From Yponomeuta sedellus (Eukaryota; Arthropoda; Insecta; Lepidoptera; Yponomeutidae), in the NCBI GenBank assembly GCA_934045075.1, contig OW203732.1, forward strand, positions 4,443,501 through 4,507,500: a DNA stretch of 64,000 nt, given 5' to 3'. Positions 9,456-21,589 of this stretch are shown here, one piece after another. The position numbers and the translations under genes are program-made. The notes beneath the pieces were generated by a model. That model saw only the letters and a program-made list of their open reading frames with translations, had not been told where the DNA came from and searched no databases. Numbering within the stretch: position 1 is the stretch's first letter; every line of letters begins with the position of its first letter.

Positions 9456-11499
9456 AAATGTTATAGGCTAGGTATAAAGACAACAAAAAAGTAGGTTTCC
9501 AACTTAATTTTTAACACGATGTCTTTAATTCATCATTCTGCCTGCGTCCGTGGTAGCTGAAACTTAATATTTAATCATCTTGGTAACAATCTCTTTCCTT
9601 ACATATCAAATTGTTTTAAAGGAACCCACTGTAATGAAAAATAAACGATTAGCGAGACGCAAAACATAAGCAGATAGATATCGCGGACCAAGCGCAGAGA
9701 TGGGCTCTCATTAACGTAGGGGATACCGAATAAAGCTCTATTTCTTCATACGAAAGCTTTCAATGCGTGATTTATCTGCCCCGTCTGCCCCTTAATTGAT
9801 CGATGCCAATCGCTAAATGAATCGATTCATTAGGCAACTTAAGGCGATGTCACAATACTCATAGTTGTCCTTATTGGTAATTACCTCGCGGTTAATTGAA
9901 CATAGATCTAGGCTGTTGTCGGTAGAAGGTATTTATTAGTCGAAAGATCTCGGTATGTGACCTCGGGTATCTAACGACTGTGTTAAGACCTTATTTCACT
10001 GGACGTATGCTATATAAGTTGGTAAAGTTAGAAAGCTCTGATTTAACAATGTACATAAATTGGTAAGCTTTAGTATTTGTTTGATATCTGTAAGCGTTCC
10101 ATGGAAGGATTGTCATCTTCACCGAATGCCTGTGTGAATGGTAAAGTTGACGAGTGAGTTATAAAATTTCATCACCTTGCTTATTGTTGTCATCGTCTTA
10201 CCATAATGAATTATAGTTTTCTTGCAAACGGTGGAAAATGGTAAACTACTCTAGCTCATGCACAACCAGTTCAGAATGTCGTATTGAGTATTTTTTAGGA
10301 AAGTTGATCTATGCCCTAATGAAAACCTTTATAAAGAAACACAAATCTTAAACATTATACACGAGACACGCTGTGTCACGAGATTTTTATATATTAGATT
10401 ATTTTATTCTTTATGCCATGTATAGCATTTATTTCGTAATTTGTATGTCTGAAGCTATGTTTGGAGTTTTCGACCATTATTTCACCAGATTTTACCAAAA
10501 TGATACAAATTTTTAAATGGACATCTAGTTTGACTTGTAATGTTCATTACGCCGCAGATTCTGTGCTACTTCGAATAGTTAATTTTCATTTCATTCATTC
10601 CGTTTAATTTCATAGTATGTTGTTTGTTATACTTATAATAGTTGTTTATTTTTAGTATGTAACTTTATGTAATCATATAATGTCTATTATTGTGTTTTAA
10701 ATGATTCTGTATCACGGCCTCTTTTTACGCACATACCAATCAGTAACTGACCTGGGGCCTAATTATACGCACTAAATCCTAAGCGATTTCAATCGTCTAA
10801 CTGTCAAATTGCGTACTAATTTTACAGTTTGATGATTGGAATCATTGAGGATTTGGTGCGTGCAATATGGGAGCTGATTACTTCACTGAAGCACGGGCTA
10901 GCCTACTGAAATGTTCAAGGTCTTCATCATTGTAATAATCAGCGGGTCTCAGTCCAGTGCCGGACACAAGCCTCTTCCGAGACATGCCACTGAGCCCGAT
11001 CTACGGCTCTCTTCTTCCAGGATCTCTCTTTGTATTCTATATCGCGTACTTTTTGAAGAAATAAATACAAAAAAACTGCAAAGAAAAGACACACAATCAA
11101 ACAGAGAGGAAGGCTGATGTACCGACCGAACTCAATTTAATAAATTTTTAGTTCCCATGAAGAGGACTAAAAAACCAAGGTTGTTATCGGATCCGTTGTT
11201 TTTTAGTGTGTCTTTTATCGATTGTTCATTACTGAATGCTGATTTGGTAACAGGTGAAGAAAAGAAAATTTTGTAACATTGATAACAAACGGAACGAAGC
11301 CCGCAACACAGTAAAAACTAATCGATTGTCGACCCACCCTCACAGAACAATGAATGACGTGTCCACGTCGACGCTTTTTTGAGACAACTTTTTCATCATG
11401 CTTCGCTCAATCACACCGCTAAAGCCAGCTCGATTAATTCCACATTTTTTCGTTCAGACAAAGAAGTGCACTTTGCATTGAAATCACATATGGCTGAAA
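9456..11499. other. Long non-coding stretch with one small foldback
   Basis: I see no gene. Within it, about 10755-10866 is an inverted repeat: 'gcactaaatcctaagcgatt' on the left and 'ggatttggtgcgtgc' on the right, with about 45-bp imperfect arms. It looks like a small MITE. A short ORF at 10911-11117 has no family resemblance. Confidence 0.4.
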
Positions 11500-11632
11500 G
11501 CCTGGACTAACTCTTAGCGATAAGACCGCCAATTGTATAACATTACTTAGATTTTAGAAACATGGTTGTAATATTTTTCTGGTTGTGCAATAAAGTGTTC
11601 TCTATCTATCTATATTTCTATCTATCTAACCA
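11500..11632 (+). repeat. F3 LINE 3' end with (CTAT)n tail
   Basis: It contains the GATAAGACCGCCAATTGTA variant of the F3 block, then GCAATAAAGTGTTCTCTATC and CTAT repeats, as at 3293-3418. Confidence 0.7.
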
Positions 11633-11659
11633 AAAAAGAAGTTTAAGTAGGTACTATAA

Positions 11660-11845
11660 GGCCAATTTCTGAATTGAGGATTTTGCTAAGTAAATACTTA
11701 ACTGAAGCTGCTGTCTCTTCGAATTTCTCAGAACAGAGCGTGACGAAACATTACTTAAGTATTTACTTGGTGAAATTTTCATTTACAAATCTACCCTAAG
11801 AGGGCCGTTAACGCTCTATTATGGGAAATTCGAAGAGGCAGCACT
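11660..11845. repeat. Imperfect foldback repeat
   Basis: TAAGTAAATACTTAA near 11690 pairs with TTAAGTATTTACTT near 11755. GCTGTCTCTTCGAATTTC near 11711 pairs with GAAATTCGAAGAGGCAGC near 11826. This suggests a degenerate MITE. Confidence 0.5.
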
Positions 11846-11889
11846 ATAAGAGCAGCCCCACGTTGGGCGCCAATGAAATACTGTATATC

Positions 11890-12128
11890 CTTTACAAATA
11901 ATAAGAACTGGAACGACTTCAGGTGTTGTTTATTTGTAGATTAGTAGTATAATAAAACAGAAAAACTGGATAAAACCGGATAAGCAGGTAAAATAGTCAG
12001 ATCTGGTCGAAGGGTATAGTTGTAATGATGAAAAATGAGGGAAATCGAGAAATGTGTGACGTAATTTAAATATTTGAAAATGATAGATAGAAAAAGAAAT
12101 AAAAATGGTGTAAAGAGGTTTGCACCGT
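11890..12128 (+). repeat. F2 repeat, uninterrupted copy
   Basis: Matches the F2 copy at 1915-2280 without the nested SINE and so defines the empty site. Also inverted at 16615-16865. Confidence 0.8.
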
Positions 12129-12552
12129 TACACTATTAACTATTTATTAAGAGAAATTCTGAATTCAGAAACCGCTCTGAGTAAATTATTATAAATAATG
12201 TGCTTATAACAAGAGGCAAGTGGCAAACACTTAGCCGCGTTTCATAACATTACAATCCACAATTCATTATGACAATTCGATGTGCATTGCGCAGATGACG
12301 ATGATTACTGTTAGACTTTTGTTCGTCTTCTCCTTCTTAGCGTATCGATACATCGATAAGTCGATACTGTCAGCGTCGGGCTCACCCCCTCGACGTGCGC
12401 GCATTCAATACGGATTTGTTTGCTTTACTGCACGGCTGAGAGTAATGCCTGGCCGTTTTTATTTGCAAAGCAGGTACAGTCTGTTATTTTTTAGAATATA
12501 CCTTGGCTACTATCGGATATATTCGTGTTATAGAAATATCGGAACTAATGAC
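12129..12552. other. Non-coding, no recognised repeat
   Basis: A longer ORF covers 12280-12759, but its 3' half is SINE-A sequence and the rest shows no motif. I do not call a gene. Confidence 0.4.
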
Positions 12553-12745
12553 GACCTCTGTGGCGTAGCGGTAGCGCGTCTGCCTACCATGCAAGAGGTC
12601 CCGGGTTCGAATCCCGGCTGGAAACAAAAAAAAACCCAGGTCTTGGATGTTCACATGTTTGTGATGTCGTTGTTTCTGGTTCCCACGACACAGGGTATCC
12701 TAGTGTGGGGCCAGAAGCAATGTATGTGCCAGTATGTAAATGTAA
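12553..12745 (+). repeat. SINE-A copy, near full length
   Basis: The head is GACCTCTGTGGCGTAGCGGT, with B-box GGTTCGAATCCCGGCTGG and the conserved body through GGGGCCAGAAGCAATGTATG. It ends in an A-rich tail rather than the TTACG tail seen at 2745. This is the best-preserved head in the window. Confidence 0.85.
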
Positions 12746-13289
12746 AAAAAAAAATGTAAAAAAAAATAACATGACACTTAATTTTACATAAGTTTTCAAA
12801 ATAGTGAAGAAAAGTTTTATACAGAGCAGGAAGTAGTACACTCGTGTGCTTTCGGCGAAAACTGAAGCCTACTCTAGAGCCCGAGGTATATTCTAAAAGT
12901 TAACAGACTGTACTTGTTAACCTGGGGGTTTTCGTCTATGCAAGTGTCAGCCTTACTCACCGAGATAGAGGCGAGAGTATTTTTTATTTCATTTTATTTA
13001 AGACACAAACAGTCATACAGAAAAACTGTAAAAGTATGTGTATATATAATTAAACCCAGAGGTCCCTTAAGTAAAGAAAATATTAATAAGAAAATCATTC
13101 CATCTTAACCAGTAAACAGTTAATCAGAATTAAACATTACAATAATACAGTACAATTGATTTATCTTGCACTGTACTAGTCTGGGTGTTTTTTTCTGCTT
13201 GTGATGTCTTGTCTGGTCATATGGCACAGGCTATCCAAATTCAGATGTCGTTTGTGGAAGCTATAATTATTATTTTTACTAGCTGCGCC
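12746..13289. other. Non-coding, nothing recognised
   Basis: AT-rich DNA with no supported feature. Confidence 0.45.
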
Positions 13290-13450
13290 CCGCGGTGGCA
13301 GCCGCGTTTATCGATTTTCCCATGGGTATAAGATATTTTCCCGTAGTAAAACGTAGCCTATGTGTTAGTCCAGATTGTTAGCTAACTCCAGACCAAATTT
13401 TATTAAAATCGCTCCAGCTGTTTAGACGTGAAGAAGTAACAAATATACAC
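13290..13450 (+). repeat. RTE-like LINE 3' end
   Basis: The text 'tagctgcgccccgcggtggc' followed by 'gatattttcccgtagtaaaacgtagccta' and 'taaaatcgctccagc' is typical of the 3' ends of abundant insect RTE-type LINE/SINE repeats. A related copy is at 21590-21830. Identification is from memory of such sequences. Confidence 0.6.
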
Positions 13451-14034
13451 ATTCACAAACTTTCACCTTCATAATTTTAGTGTGATGTGATGTTATGTGA
13501 TGTGATCTACTATGTAGATGACATGAGGTGTTAAATTGAAAGCTGTTTTGAAAATTCCTCGGCTCTTTCTGTCGTTTCAAAGAGTCGTGGATCTGTAAAG
13601 ATCTTCGCCCATGATTGCATGGCAACTATGCCTGCGACGACCCGACGATGATTCGCCACACCTGTCGCGGTAAGCGCTCGGTCATGGCGCGTCAACTCGT
13701 TAGCTTCTTGGCACTGCCATGTCAGTAAACGCAACCACTAATTTGACTACCCACTACATAGATATACCCACTGGAAGCTGTATAAATCATCTCATTAAGT
13801 AGATGCAAAAAGGCCAATATTATTACATAGATATAACAATAATACAGCCTTTATACGTACCACTGAAGGGTACAGGCCTTCTCTCTTAGAAAGAAAATAT
13901 GGGTAATTTCTGCGCTAACGTTTATGAACACCGAAAGAACTCAGGTCTCTTCACGATGTTTTCCTTTACCGCTAGCGAGTAGCATTGCTGCCGAAAAGTA
14001 ATGTTCGTAACTTAGAAAATAATTTTTGAAAACC
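13451..14034. other. Non-coding; F5 repeat piece and an unassigned minus ORF
   Basis: About 13755-13820 is an inverted F5 piece (cf. 15006-15110 and 55640-55735: 'gatgatttatacagcgtccagtgg'). A minus-strand ORF at 13531-13734 shows no known motif. It may be repeat-derived; not called as a gene. Confidence 0.4.
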
Positions 14035-14217
14035 TATAATACAGAGAGTATTGTAATGAGGTTTCACTGATGCTGGTGAGTCGTCCATTAGCTCAGTTGG
14101 AAGAGCGCTGGCACGGATAGCCAGAGGTCGCGGGTTTGAATCCCGGCATGGGTGGAAATTTCAGCCTCTAAATAGGTTTTTTAAATTGTCCTTAGGACGG
14201 GTTAGTGCATTAAAAAG
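14035..14217 (+). repeat. SINE-B copy
   Basis: The head GTCCATTAGCTCAGTTGGAA, B-box GGGTTTGAATCCCGGCATGG and 3' end ACGGGTTAGTGCATTAAAA are all present, as is the conserved upstream AATACAGAGAGTATTGTAA. Confidence 0.85.
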
Positions 14218-15005
14218 AATATAAGAAAGAATTACATTTATTCTATTTATGCGAGCCAAGAGTTCTTATATAATTACGAGTTCTCATGCATATATGTAAG
14301 AAAATGTATTTATGGTCCTTTTGGACTAGGTATTTGTTTGTTTGTTACGCTTTATCGCATAAAAATAGTGTTCTTAAATAGATAACTCTCACTCCTCCTC
14401 TTATTCTTTCTTAACTACCAACACATTCTCAACATGACAATCATGAATTTAGGAAATATATTTAGAACTAAATACAAGAAAAATAGTGGTCCTTAAAAAG
14501 ATAGTTAATGGTAAGTTTGAACTTTCCTTATTTTCATAGACAGTGTCAATTAATTTTCAATCCTTTCTAAAGTAGGTAACTTCCTTTGTTGACTAGGTAC
14601 GTTGTATGTATTTAGGTTAAGAAAAATCACAAACCTAAAAAAATCACTGTATGAGAAAGATCACAACTTTTATAGACCTAAGAAGATTTACTTTATTCAG
14701 TTTACTGAGCTGTCGCCTTAAATTATGATAAATTTCATTCCGCCTACCACAAGCGCTGACACGGTCTTGAAGTCACTTTTATCATCGGCCTAGAAAACCA
14801 GTTAGCCAGTATAATTTTTGTATGTAGTAAATATTTAGGAAACCATCGTTAGGAAACCTGAATGTCTGAGACGTTCAAATACCTCAATGCTTGAAACTGC
14901 CATTCCGAGGTAGGCTCGCCTAGTAATTAAGCCCCTCTGAGAGGAGGCTTGTGCCCTGCCCCCTGGAGTGGGACGTATACGAGTATAGGCATATGATGAT
15001 GATTG
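14218..15005. other. Non-coding, nothing recognised
   Basis: No supported gene. F8-like text ('aacctgaatgtctgagacgttcaaa') occurs near 14856. Confidence 0.4.
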
Positions 15006-15110
15006 GCCTTTTTGCATCTACGTAATGAGATGATTTATACAGCGTCCAGTGGTATCCTCACTCACACTAGATGGGTGAAGGGACCACTCCGACGCTGTAG
15101 TGCCTGGGAC
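15006..15110 (+). repeat. F5 repeat
   Basis: GGCCTTTTTGCATCTACGTA through GACGCTGTAGTGCC recurs at 55640-55735 and, inverted, near 13755-13820. Class unknown. Confidence 0.6.
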
Positions 15111-15319
15111 ATGGTTTTATAGATGGTGTAGGCTTGCCCAGCACCTATACCATCCTGACAGCTGATTCGGCCTAGCCCACAGGAAAGACTAGTCAATACG
15201 TGCGGAGCCAACCAAACCGCGGGTTTCCTTACGATGTTATCCTTCACCGTTAGCGTGTGGTATTGCGGCTACAAATTCGCAAATGTTCGTAACTTTGAAA
15301 CTAAACAAAGTCATTGGTA

Positions 15320-15400
15320 CATGCCCGCACTCGGGATCGAACCTGGGGCTCTTGCTTGCCATTTCATGGTTCTACCCACTGAGCTACCACCGCTCTCATA
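15320..15400 (-). repeat. tRNA-like SINE-C head
   Basis: The minus strand reads GGTGGTAGCTCAGTGGGTAG (A-box) and GGTTCGATCCCGAGTGCGG (B-box), so it resembles a tRNA but without a paired acceptor stem. It is most likely a SINE head rather than a functional tRNA gene. Confidence 0.55.
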
Positions 15401-15489
15401 AAAAAATATGCATAAAAAACATAAAAACGGATATGTGACTGCGTAGCCACTCGAACCCCTTCATTTTAAAGCGTGGACTCAATGTATAA

Positions 15490-16140
15490 CTTTATAATAG
15501 TTTGGTGCGAAGTATACTGGAATATGGTAGTGTAGTACGGCACCCTCACTTCGCAGTACATATGCTACGAATAGAGAGGGTACAAAAGAGGTTTATGTGG
15601 CACTTAGTCTACTCTTTTGGATTAGGTGAAAATTGGGGGCATATCATCAACGGTTACAACATTTTGGCATATCGCCTATATCTAAAAGGTTGGATTTTCC
15701 CGATTTTAAGTTCCTGCATAACATCTTAAACAATAAAATCGACTGCCCTCTTTTACTTGAAAAATTCAACCTTAGGGTACCCCGAAACAATCCCCGAAAT
15801 CCCATAACACCTTTATGCCCTCCCTTGCGTCGTTCGGTTCTCGGAGCTAACTCTGCTGTTCCTAGACTCTGCAAATTGGCAAATCACTACAGCGGTAGTT
15901 TTGATCTGTTTAATGACAACATTTGGAAATTAAAAAAAGAATACATTTTGCGACCACTTGATTGGAGATCCCTAAGCTTCTTATACAATACGTGCCTCTT
16001 TGTTTTTATTATAATTTTATTTCTATATAATATACTCTATTTTAAGATATAAAAAGTAACGCATGTGGTGTTTACCTTTAATTAGTTTTTTGTATCAAGA
16101 CTCAGCGTAGACTTAAGTTAATTGTTACGCATGTTAAGAT
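15490..16140 (+). pseudogene. non-LTR retrotransposon RT 3' end, frameshifted
   Basis: Two overlapping frames together cover the C-terminal part of a LINE reverse transcriptase. The first (to about 15640) has the block VRSILEYGSVV followed by RIERVQKRF, typical of the thumb region of jockey/CR1-type RTs. The second continues from about 15633 to 16052 with LHNILNNKIDCPLLLEKFNL and ends LDWRSLSFLYN. The switch between frames marks a frameshift, and the 5' end is truncated. The 3' UTR runs directly into the (CAAA)n array, which is probably its tail. Confidence 0.8.
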
Positions 16141-16172
16141 ACAAAAAGTGTTGTTAGACCTAATAAAACAAA

Positions 16173-16541
16173 CAAACGTACAAACAAACAAACAAACAAA
16201 CAAACAAACAAACAAACAAACAAACAAACAAACAAACAAACAAACAAACAAACAAACAAACAAACAAACAAACAAACAAACAAACAAACAAACAAACAAA
16301 CAAACAAACAAACAAACAAACAAACAAACAAACAAACAAACAAACAAACAAACAAACAAACAAACAAACAAACAAACAAACAAACAAACAAACAAACAAA
16401 CAAACAAACAAACAAACAAACAAACAAACAAACAAACAAACAAACAAACAAACAAACAAACAAACAAACAAACAAACAAACAAACAAACAAACAAACAAA
16501 CAAACAAACAAACAAACAAACAAACAAACAAACAAACAAAT
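16173..16541 (+). repeat. (CAAA)n microsatellite, about 90 units
   Basis: An almost perfect array of CAAA (AAAC) tetranucleotides follows a LINE 3' end ('cctaataaaacaaacaaacgtac'). ORFs of alternating NKQT or FVCL residues over this span are artefacts of the array. Confidence 0.97.
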
Positions 16542-16614
16542 AAATAACCAAGCTATCTGATACAACTAGAAGAGGCTTTAGCACCTCCTGCTTCCCCTTG
16601 TATTCTTAAGACTG

Positions 16615-16865
16615 TAACGGTACAAACCTCTTTACACCATTTTTATTTCTTTTTCTATCTATCACTTTCAAATATTTAAATTACGTCACACATTTTTCGA
16701 TTCCCCTCATTTTTCATCACTACAACTTTACGCTTCGTCCAGATCTGACTATATTACCTGTATCCGTTTTTATCCAGTTTTTCTGTTTTATTATAAAATA
16801 ATACTACCAATCTACAAATAAAGCAACAATTGGAGTCGTTCCAGTTTTTTTATTATTTATAAAAG
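16615..16865 (-). repeat. F2 repeat, inverted copy
   Basis: Reverse complement of the 11890-12128 copy: GGTACAAACCTCTTTACACC.. through 'ggagtcgttccag'. Confidence 0.8.
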
Positions 16866-17474
16866 TCGTACTACATTTCAACTTTATAGCTTTTCGACAA
16901 GTAAAGGCTGAAATTAATTATCCTAAGACGCTTTCCGTCCGTTTTAAACGATCTCAGAATCACTCTAAAGGTTTCAAAGCAGTTCACGTTGATTTATACT
17001 AAAATTACAGGTATCATTTTGCAGATTTGTTACAGTAAAAAAAATAAGATATATCTGTTTTTATTATTTATAAAAGATATACAACATTTCAAGCCTACTC
17101 GGTCCCCTCACATCGCGCAAATAGAATAAAGCGAGGGCAGGGATTTTTTTGCACTTCGATGACACTTTGATGGAGTGTATTTTGATGTCTCCAGAGTGTC
17201 GTCACGGTGCCTCGTTAGCCGAGACCCCCCCCCCCCCCCCCATTCATCTCCCAGACATCTGACATTGCTTACACGCGACCATCACTTGCGGAATAATAAG
17301 CACCGCAGTACACTCAACGTCCTCCTTTACATCAATGCATTCTACTCAGTTACCTTAAGGGTGGCTTTGCAACAAATTGTAAAGGTTGAATTGCTGATGA
17401 CTGAAGTAGAAGAACTGTTAAGCAACATCGTGCGCGTTCAGTGCATGGATGAGTGACCGTCTATGACTAACGCT
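16866..17474. other. Non-coding; poly-C tract
   Basis: No gene is supported. A run of cytosines lies at about 17226-17241. The ORF over 17175-17456 has no recognised motif. Confidence 0.4.
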
Positions 17475-17705
17475 AGTGACATTTTTCCGAGCGGTTCCGT
17501 GCTTCGCAAGGCACGTTAAGCAGTTGGTGCCGGCTGCCCTCGATATATGGCAGTCGTTAAGCCAAGTCAGAGGTCTTAGGGCGGCTAGAAAACTTCTGAC
17601 AGAAAGACCAGCCACTAGTCTTGCAAACCTCCACCAATCCGGACTTGGCCCTTTCCCGTGCCCCTCGGTGGGGACATACTGGGTTGATGATGATGAATCG
17701 GGATA
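17475..17705 (+). repeat. F4 repeat
   Basis: It includes GGCAGTCGTTAAGCCAAGTC, GGCGGCTAGAAAACTTCTGA and 'cccctcggtggggacatactgggttgatgatg'. The last block also appears in short form near 18290-18320. Confidence 0.7.
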
Positions 17706-17772
17706 AGATCCGTTAAATATGTAACTAAGCACTTATACAAGCTGTTTTTAGCTGGTCAAAGAAGTCAACAAC

Positions 17773-18081
17773 AGAGTGCTTAGTGCGAGTTTGACAGATC
17801 CAATCGAATAACTTTACTACCGCGTTAATCGAGCATTGAGTAGTGAGTATGAGTAAGTTAACCGTTCGAACTGGCAAAACGCTGTCACAGTACAACTCGC
17901 ACTCGCGTTTATTCGTGTTTTGGCTGGTAAACGTGTTCACTTCTCAACGTAAACCATTACAACTCGCACTCAGCAATTTTAATTTCCATACTTGTCGCTA
18001 GGTGGCGCTTCCTCGATGCCATAGAAATATGAGTTTACGTTAACGCGATCGAGTAGTTAAAAAACTCGCACTAAGCACTCT
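17773..18081. mobile_element. MITE with 20-bp perfect TIRs
   Basis: AGAGTGCTTAGTGCGAGTTT at 17773-17792 is the exact reverse complement of 18062-18081. The 309-bp interior has no ORF. The target-site duplication is not clear. Confidence 0.7.
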
Positions 18082-18384
18082 GGTCCCATAATAATTATGC
18101 GACGAGTTGATATTATAATAGAGGTATGTAATTATTATTTTCCCCGCACATTTATCAATGACTTAATTATTCATCCACCTTACGAGCAAGACCAAACTGA
18201 GAGCAAGTGCACCATGTCAGTTTGGAGCCATCTCAATAGATAATTTCAATAACTTATGGTTACTTAGTATAGCTCAGGGGAGAGTCCCGTGCCCCTCGGT
18301 TGGGGACATAATGGGTAGATGTTAATATTTATTTTTCTAAAAATTTCTAGTATGCACGCTGAAATCTGGTTGAAAGCCACGCTT
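18082..18384. other. Non-coding, nothing recognised except a short F4 piece
   Basis: Short F4 text near 18288-18320; otherwise unique. Confidence 0.4.
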
Positions 18385-19243
18385 ATGTTATTAGTAATTT
18401 AAAGTTGCTTATATTTTAGTCTAATAATTTGAAATATTGACGTAAATAAAAAATAATTGAGTTGAGAATTCAAAAATTGAGAACCATTAATACCGGCTCA
18501 CCAACCAATAACTCGCGCACGGGTCACACACACCGCTGGATATCAACCGTTTGTACGTCTTCTTTCTGCTGGGGCATGGGTCTCTTCCTGCCTCGCAGGA
18601 AGGTTTGGCCGTACTCCACCAGGGGCTCCCCTGGTCCGGCTTGGTGAAGGATTGTAAGACAGTGGCGGGCCTCACTGTCAGAAGTTATATTTAGCTATTA
18701 AATGTTTGAAGTCCAAGGACAGTTTTGATAATTCTTTTTTGTGAAATATACCACCTAGCAGAGCACAGGCCTTGAAAGAGATTAGAAGAAGAAGAAACCA
18801 TTTATTGCATCAACAGAAACACACATTTGTTAACCGCATTACAATAAGAAATATCCAAACAGAATACAAATACGGACATAAAAAAACAAAAAAGAATAAT
18901 AAATAAACTGTTATTTATTTAAAAACCTATTTAGAGGCTAAAAATTTCACCCATGCCGGGATTCGAACCCGCAACCTCTGGCTATCCGTACCAGCGCTCT
19001 ACCAATTGAGCCAATGGGCGACTCACGGCATCAGTGAATTAATTTCGAACCTCTTTACAATATTCTCTGTATTACGTACAGGCAGCGACATCTGACTTAA
19101 GCAAATTGCATTACTTACAGCCCCGACTACCTACTTTGCAGTTAGGTTTTAACATCGGAACGATATAACTGCACGGGTTAGTGCATTAAAAATAAAAATA
19201 GTGTAATCATGTGGGTACAGTGATATCGTTACTTTAAATTACT
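18385..19243 (+). repeat. 859-bp duplication, copy A
   Basis: This segment, containing an F4 block (about 18560-18690) and a minus-strand SINE-B (about 18925-19150), is repeated almost exactly at 19244 onward with a period of 859 bp. At its right end the short spacer after 'ggaacgatat' is in inverted orientation relative to copy B. Confidence 0.9.
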
Positions 19244-20036
19244 ATGTTATTAGTAATTTAAAGTTGCTTATATTTTAGTCTAATAATTTGAAATATTGAC
19301 GTAAATAAAAAATAATTGAGTTGAGAATTCAAAAATTGAGAACCATTAATACCGGCTCACCAACCAATAACTCGCGCACGGGTCACACACACCGCTGGAT
19401 ATCAACCGTTTGTACGTCTTCTTTCTGCTGGGGCATGGGTCTCTTCCTGCCTCGCAGGAAGGTTTGGCCGTACTCCACCAGGGGCTCCCCTGGTCCGGCT
19501 TGGTGAAGGATTGTAAGACAGTGGCGGGCCTCACTGTCAGAAGTTATATTTAGCTATTAAATGTTTGAAGTCCAAGGACAGTTTTGATAATTCTTTTTTG
19601 TGAAATATACCACCTAGCAGAGCACAGGCCTTGAAAGAGATTAGAAGAAGAAGAAACCATTTATTGCATCAACAGAAACACACATTTGTTAACCGCATTA
19701 CAATAAGAAATATCCAAACAGAATACAAATACGGACATAAAAAAACAAAAAAGAATAATAAATAAACTGTTATTTATTTAAAAACCTATTTAGAGGCTAA
19801 AAATTTCACCCATGCCGGGATTCGAACCCGCAACCTCTGGCTATCCGTACCAGCGCTCTACCAATTGAGCCAATGGGCGACTCACGGCATCAGTGAAATT
19901 TCGAACCTCTTTACAATATTCTCTGTATTACGTACAGGCAGCGACATCTGACTTAAGCAAATTGCATTACTTACAGCCCCAACTACCTACTTTGCAGTTA
20001 GGTTTTAACATCGGAACGATATCACTGTACCCACAT
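19244..20036 (+). repeat. 859-bp duplication, copy B
   Basis: A near-identical direct repeat of 18385-19177, including the F4 block and the minus-strand SINE-B. It differs by a few bases (for example near 19895 versus 19036). Either a recent segmental duplication or an assembly duplication. Confidence 0.9.
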
Positions 20037-20330
20037 GATTACACTATTTTTATTTTTAATGCACTAACCCGTGCAGTTATATCGTTCCGATGTTAAAACC
20101 TAACTGCAAAGTAGGTAGTCGGGGCTGTAAGTAATGCAATTTGCTTAAGTCAGATGTCGCTGCCTGTACGTAATACAGAGAATATTGTAAAGAGGTTCGA
20201 AATTAATTCACTGATGCCGTGAGTCGCCCATTGGCTCAATTGGTAGAGCGCTGGTACGGATAGCCAGAGGTTGCGGGTTCGAATCCCGGCATGGGTGAAA
20301 TTTTTAGCCTCTAAATAGGTTTTTAAATTT
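19785..20330. repeat. Head-to-head SINE-B palindrome
   Basis: A minus-strand SINE-B (about 19785-20020) and a plus-strand SINE-B (about 20085-20370) form inverted arms of roughly 240 bp. They are separated by a spacer of about 65 bp containing 'cccacatgattacac'. Arm identity is very high. Confidence 0.85.
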
Positions 20331-20370
20331 GTTCCTTAGCACGGGTTAGTGCATTAAAAATAAAAATAGT

Positions 20371-21039
20371 GTTATTTATTTATTTACTTAAAGCACACCA
20401 ACAGGTAACATACGAGTATTACATGATAGCCTACCTTACGTTCTGTTCTTGTATGTTAGCCAATTACGGGTGAGTACAGCATTACATAATATACCTATCT
20501 AATTTTTGCTACTACTGTTGACAGTACATGGGTAGATCTTGACGCTTTGCTAAAGCGTCAGACGGTATTGGGTATGTTATATACTAAAATTAATTGTAAC
20601 TATAACTAGATATAAATAACCTACTTTTAATGAATACGGGAAACCTTTTTATTTGTATGGGTTTAATTACAACGCGTGCCCACCGCGTACTGACAATTTC
20701 AAGCGGTATATGTACATCCTAAACACTCAGGTTCCTTACAATATTTTCCTTAAAAATAAATTAATAGTCCCTATGAAAAAATCTAGGAGAAAAGTCAATA
20801 TTGAACAGAGAAAAGACAAATGTTCTTAACTGTACATTGAAGGGCAATGTCTCAGTGACCCTTACGTCTGTAATAATATAATTGGTAATGACGAGCGAGC
20901 GTCGGAAATGACATTGTTTGACGACACAGGGTAATCGTTTATGAAGTGTAATGAATGAAGTGTGGTGAATGTCATAGAGCAGGACTGCCTGCTCAGAAAT
21001 TTAATAAACTGCCGGTACATAGGTAATTGTACTTCGATA
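20371..21039. other. Non-coding, F8 piece
   Basis: An F8-like piece ('gggtttaattacaacgcgtgcccaccgcg') lies at about 20660-20700. No gene. Confidence 0.4.
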
Positions 21040-21120
21040 TCAACCCTTGTACGTCCTGCTGGGGCACGGGTCTCTTCCTGTATCGCGAAGGTTAGGCCAT
21101 ACTCCACCACTGGGCCAAGT
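21040..21120 (+). repeat. F4 fragment
   Basis: GCTGGGGCACGGGTCTCTTC and GGTTAGGCCATACTCCACCA match F4. Confidence 0.65.
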
Positions 21121-21589
21121 ACATATTTGTGCTTATCTTAATTTTTTTTTGTTGGCCAGCAGCAGCGGTAGAAGCCAGGACCATTTTTGTATCTATATTT
21201 TGTATGTAGAGCAGAATATTTTATAAAAACCAAACAAACCGACATCATAAAAAAATATACCTAGTGTTATTTTCATGGTCAAACCATGCACTTGAAAAAA
21301 ATAACCCTCTTTCTGACGCAGACGCGCAAAAAATTATGGTTTACCCCTTACAAATCCTTACAAATCTTCACATAATCTATTAATCGTGAAACTAACATTT
21401 TTGATGTATACATTCAGTAAACATTTCGTTTTTATATAAATAAATACTAAATAAGGTCACTAGCAATAGTTTTTACTAAGTATTTTAATCACGTGAGTGT
21501 TGCATATATCTTTCTAATGCTCCAATTACACATTGTTCAACAAAAAAAGTCCATTTAATGCATGAAAGTTTTTTATAGTGAACTAGCTG
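21121..21589. other. Non-coding, nothing recognised
   Basis: AT-rich DNA, no supported feature. Confidence 0.45.

Noticed and set aside
13531..13734. Minus-strand 67-codon ORF as a coding exon
   Set aside because: No recognised motif, no splice signals evident, and neighbouring sequence is repeat-derived.
16102..16584. Long ORFs of repeating FVCL or NKQT residues
   Set aside because: They are translations of the (CAAA)n microsatellite, which is open in several frames on both strands.
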